Below are positions 8,092 through 10,336 of a stretch of DNA of 10,336 nt, piece after piece. Positions within the stretch are counted from its first letter, which is position 1; the number at the start of each line of letters is the position of its first letter. The translations under genes were made by a program, and so were the position numbers. Origin of the DNA: UBA7445 sp042096455. Lineage in GTDB: Bacteria; Verrucomicrobiota; Verrucomicrobiia; Opitutales; Coraliomargaritaceae. The notes under the pieces are model-generated. The model ran no database searches. It saw only the letters and a list, made by a program, of their open reading frames with translations, and was not told the origin of the DNA. Where the stretch lies: the NCBI GenBank assembly GCA_042096455.1, contig JBELLU010000054.1, positions 1 to 10,336 on the forward strand, read 5' to 3'.

Positions 8092-9450
8092 ATGCGCATT
8101 GACCGTTACATTTCCCGTAGTCGTGTCATCGATTTAAAGAGCAGCGACTTCAAGGGTGCCTTGTCGGAATTGCTGGAGGTGTGCGATTTTTCGAATGAAA
8201 GCAAGATCAGCAAGGGGGGCCTGCTGAAGAAATTAATGGAGGGGGAACGCTTGATGACGACCTATTTGGGCGGCGGTATCTCCCTCCCGCATGCACGCGT
8301 TAAAATGAAGCGCAGCTATCTGCTCGCGGTGGGGCGCTGCCCGGAAGGGCTCCACTACGAGGGGCAAAAAGAATACGGCGAGATCCGTTACGTCTTTCTC
8401 CTCTTGGCGTCTGAGAAAGCGCGGAATTATTTATACAGCCTGGCGTCCTTGGCGCGGGTCTTCCAGGACAAGGCGCTCATGGAGCAACTGAGCGCGGCGA
8501 CGAGTCTGGAGGCGTTTCAGGTTGCCTTGAAATCGGTCTTTAGCGGAGAGGGGGATCGCCTGCCGCGCCAGCACAATCGCTTCAATAAGTTGATCCTGAA
8601 GGAGGCGGCGAAAATCGCGCGCGGGGCGAAATGCGGGGCGGTCTTGGTCTTTGGTGACACTTTTGGGGGCCGGGTGGAAATTGGCGAGACTTTCAAGGGT
8701 TTCAAGACGGTGCTCATTGCGCAGGGTACCTCCGAGGTGGTCAGCGAGCGCGATGAGATCGAGGCGGTGTTGCCCTTGCGCGCTTACAGTAATCACCGGT
8801 TCTCGCAGTTGCGTAGTGCGGTGCTGATCGGTTTGACGCGGGGGATTTTTTCCAGCACGGATCGTCTGTGTTGCGTGGGTGGGGTGCCGCAAAGCAACCA
8901 GTTTGACAGTATTACGGTGGTGGACGTGGAGCGTGAATTCCACACGATGCTGTTTCACAATTCCCAGATGCTGCCGTCGTCGGTGAAGCCGGAGGTGATC
9001 GAGCGGGTGCTGGCGATTGCGACCGAGTTGGCGGTGGAAGGCCGCGAGGGGCACCCGGTGGGTTGTCTCTTTGCACTGGGTAACGCCGAGCGCATTCTTG
9101 AATACACCAAGCCGCTGATCCTGAATCCCTTTTACGGTTACAAGGACGAGGAGCGCAATATTTTGAATCCTTTCATGGATGAGACCGTGAAGGAATTGTC
9201 GTCGATTGACGGTGCGTTTATTATTCGCGGGGACGGCGTTTTGGCATCGGCGGGTACTTTGATTCATGTGCCGGACTACGCGCACAGTCTGCCCGGGGGG
9301 CTGGGGAGCCGTCACGCCGCAGCCTCCGCAATTTCGCAGGCGGAGGACTGCCTCTGTATCGTGGTCTCCGGAAGCACCGGGCAGGTGACGCTTTTTCGGC
9401 GCGGCGAGATGTTGCCGCTCATTGAGAAGGCGCTGGTGCGGAATTCCTAG
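8092..9450 (+). CDS. PTS IIA / pyruvate-kinase-C-like / diadenylate cyclase fusion (c-di-AMP synthase)
   Basis: From the ATG at 8092 the protein is 452 residues with three apparent domains. Residues 1-150 resemble fructose/nitrogen-type PTS EIIA; GGGISLPHARV carries the expected phospho-accepting His67. Residues about 164-280 resemble the pyruvate kinase C-terminal fold (ILKEAAKIARGAKCGAVLVF, then LIGLTRGIFSSTDRLCCVGG). Residues about 300-452 form a DisA_N/DAC domain that would condense two ATP into c-di-AMP: Asp373-Gly374-Ala375 is the DGA motif, and GLGSRHAAA (Arg407-His408) is the second motif, with Ala where DisA/CdaA have the last Arg of RHR. The lead-in REGHPVGCLFALG and LILNPFYGY is like archaeal DacZ as I recall it. 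No transmembrane segment is seen. The frame is open back to a TTG at 7981, but that stretch contains the terminator hairpin. No clear Shine-Dalgarno is present. Confidence 0.85.
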   Translation: MRIDRYISRSRVIDLKSSDFKGALSELLEVCDFSNESKISKGGLLKKLMEGERLMTTYLGGGISLPHARVKMKRSYLLAVGRCPEGLHYEGQKEYGEIRYVFLLLASEKARNYLYSLASLARVFQDKALMEQLSAATSLEAFQVALKSVFSGEGDRLPRQHNRFNKLILKEAAKIARGAKCGAVLVFGDTFGGRVEIGETFKGFKTVLIAQGTSEVVSERDEIEAVLPLRAYSNHRFSQLRSAVLIGLTRGIFSSTDRLCCVGGVPQSNQFDSITVVDVEREFHTMLFHNSQMLPSSVKPEVIERVLAIATELAVEGREGHPVGCLFALGNAERILEYTKPLILNPFYGYKDEERNILNPFMDETVKELSSIDGAFIIRGDGVLASAGTLIHVPDYAHSLPGGLGSRHAAASAISQAEDCLCIVVSGSTGQVTLFRRGEMLPLIEKALVRNS

Positions 9451-9595
9451 CTGACGCAAGGCTGGGTTTGAAGGTGGGAAAGTAAAAAGTTTGAAGGTAT
9501 TTGCCTAAAAGTTTCTTTAACGACTTTGTAGTAAATTATACATCAGGACCACTTTTACCTTCCCACTTTCCCACCTTCGTACTTTTGTACAACAA
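9451..9595 (+). repeat. Intergenic nested inverted repeats upstream of trpA
   Basis: GAAGGTGGGAAAGT (9470-9483) is perfectly complementary to ACTTTCCCACCTTC (9565-9578). Inside lie GAAGGT (9493-9498) with ACCTTC (9557-9562), and AAAAGT (9507-9512) with ACTTTT (9551-9556), all nested in the right order to fold as one interrupted hairpin of about 109 bases. GTTTGAAGGT is also directly repeated (9466-9475, 9489-9498). A small GTAC-TTTT-GTAC hairpin (9579-9590) sits just before trpA. An AT-rich segment with TATACA (9537-9542) could be a -10 element, but no good -35 is visible. I see no strong terminator. Confidence 0.75.
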
Positions 9596-10336
9596 ATGAC
9601 CGACCGAATTGCTCAAGTCTTTGCCAAAACCCGCGAGGAGAAGCGGGCCTGCTTTGTGGCGTATTTATGCGCGGGCGATCCGGATTTCGAGACTTCTCTG
9701 GCAGCCTGCCGCGCGGTCATCGAATCGGGAGCGGATATTCTGGAGTTGGGGGTGCCGTTCTCGGATCCCCTCGCGGACGGTTTGACGAATCAACTCGCGG
9801 CGCAGCGTGCCATCGAGAGTGGGATGACGGCAGCGCGGGTGCTGGATCTCGTTCGTGCGATACGGGAATTCAGCGAGGTCCCGATTGTTTTCTACACCTA
9901 CTATAATTTGGTCTTTGCGCAGGGCAGCGCCGCCTATGCGAAAGCCGCTAAGGCGGCGGGGGTGGATGCGCTGCTAACGCTGGATTTGCCGCCCGAGGAA
10001 GCGGAATCGCACCTCGCGGCCTGTGCGGCGGAGGGTTTGCAGACGGTTTTCATTGTGGCACCCACCACCCCGGACGAACGCCTGCCGCTCATTTGCAAGG
10101 CGACCACCGGATTCGTGTATTACGTTTCGCGTGAGGGCGTGACCGGGGAACAGGCTTCGATGTCGGAGGGGATCGCCACGCGCGTGGCGGCGATCAAAGC
10201 ACACACCGACCTCCCGGTGGTGGTCGGATTCGGCATTTCCACCGCCGAGCATGTGCGCACCGTCGGGCAGTCTGCCGACGGGGTAGTGGTGGGCAGCGCC
10301 ATCGTGAACTGTATCGCCGCCAACCCGGATGATGCG
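9596..10336 (+). CDS. trpA: Tryptophan synthase alpha chain, partial (3' end outside window)
   Basis: TrpA cleaves indole-3-glycerol phosphate to indole and glyceraldehyde-3-phosphate; the indole is channelled to TrpB for the last step of tryptophan synthesis. All 247 codons to the window edge are open, against about 268 residues in E. coli, so only a short C-terminal piece is missing. The TIM-barrel landmarks are present: AYLCAGDP (about 22-29), ILELGVPFSDPLADG with catalytic Glu50 and Asp61, YYVSREGVTG, and the phosphate-binding region GFGIST and GSAIV. One oddity is Leu63-Thr-Asn where most family members have Pro after the catalytic Asp-Gly (DGP). The ATG at 9596 follows the usual N-terminus of the family, but no Shine-Dalgarno is seen. 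No trpB lies on its 5' side, where it commonly sits. The pronounced G-over-C skew of the neighbouring genes is weaker here. Confidence 0.95.
   Translation, partial: MTDRIAQVFAKTREEKRACFVAYLCAGDPDFETSLAACRAVIESGADILELGVPFSDPLADGLTNQLAAQRAIESGMTAARVLDLVRAIREFSEVPIVFYTYYNLVFAQGSAAYAKAAKAAGVDALLTLDLPPEEAESHLAACAAEGLQTVFIVAPTTPDERLPLICKATTGFVYYVSREGVTGEQASMSEGIATRVAAIKAHTDLPVVVGFGISTAEHVRTVGQSADGVVVGSAIVNCIAANPDDA

Noticed and set aside
8431..9459. 342-codon minus-strand open frame opposite the cyclase fusion gene
   Set aside because: His/Arg/Gln-rich translation without motifs, antisense to conserved IIA-like/DAC-like sequence.
9470..9578. IS or MITE with terminal inverted repeats
   Set aside because: The 14-base inverted repeat is suggestive, but no flanking target-site duplication or second copy can be seen in the window, so mobility is not supported.

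Overview
The window looks like a draft-genome scaffold from a Gram-negative bacterium of fairly high GC. I think the Verrucomicrobiota, probably class Opitutae, is the best guess, but this rests on recalled gene styles: a lysine/alanine-rich N-terminal extension on the housekeeping sigma factor, a DnaG primase with a degenerate zinc ribbon, and a DacZ-like diadenylate cyclase fused to a PTS IIA domain. No rRNA, tRNA, phage, IS or CRISPR signature was seen. A run of exactly 100 N (2660-2759) lies inside rpoD and marks an assembly gap of unknown true size.

Left part, minus strand (6435 down to 57): five closely spaced genes that look like one transcription unit, in the order TPR-repeat lipoprotein, dnaG (primase), rpoD (primary sigma factor), small lipoprotein, tatA (twin-arginine translocase pore subunit). 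Gaps are only 17-26 bases. The dnaG-rpoD core is the classical macromolecular synthesis operon, but here an envelope lipoprotein lies upstream where rpsU often sits, and envelope/secretion genes follow. Positions 1-56 hold no gene I can support.

Right part, plus strand (6524 to the end): an exported protein resembling DUF362, then an isolated nuoA (Complex I subunit A) without nuoB behind it, a terminator-like hairpin, and the most interesting gene, at 8092-9450. That gene appears to join a phosphotransferase IIA domain (putative phospho-accepting His67), a pyruvate-kinase-C-like middle domain and a diadenylate cyclase (c-di-AMP synthase) domain. A 145-base intergenic stretch with nested inverted repeats separates it from trpA (tryptophan synthase alpha chain), which runs off the right edge.

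The 88 bases at 6436-6523 between the two divergent groups should hold promoters for both directions. On the lines I sampled, the plus strand is G-rich over C under genes of both orientations, which suggests a replication-strand skew rather than a coding effect; the skew fades in trpA.
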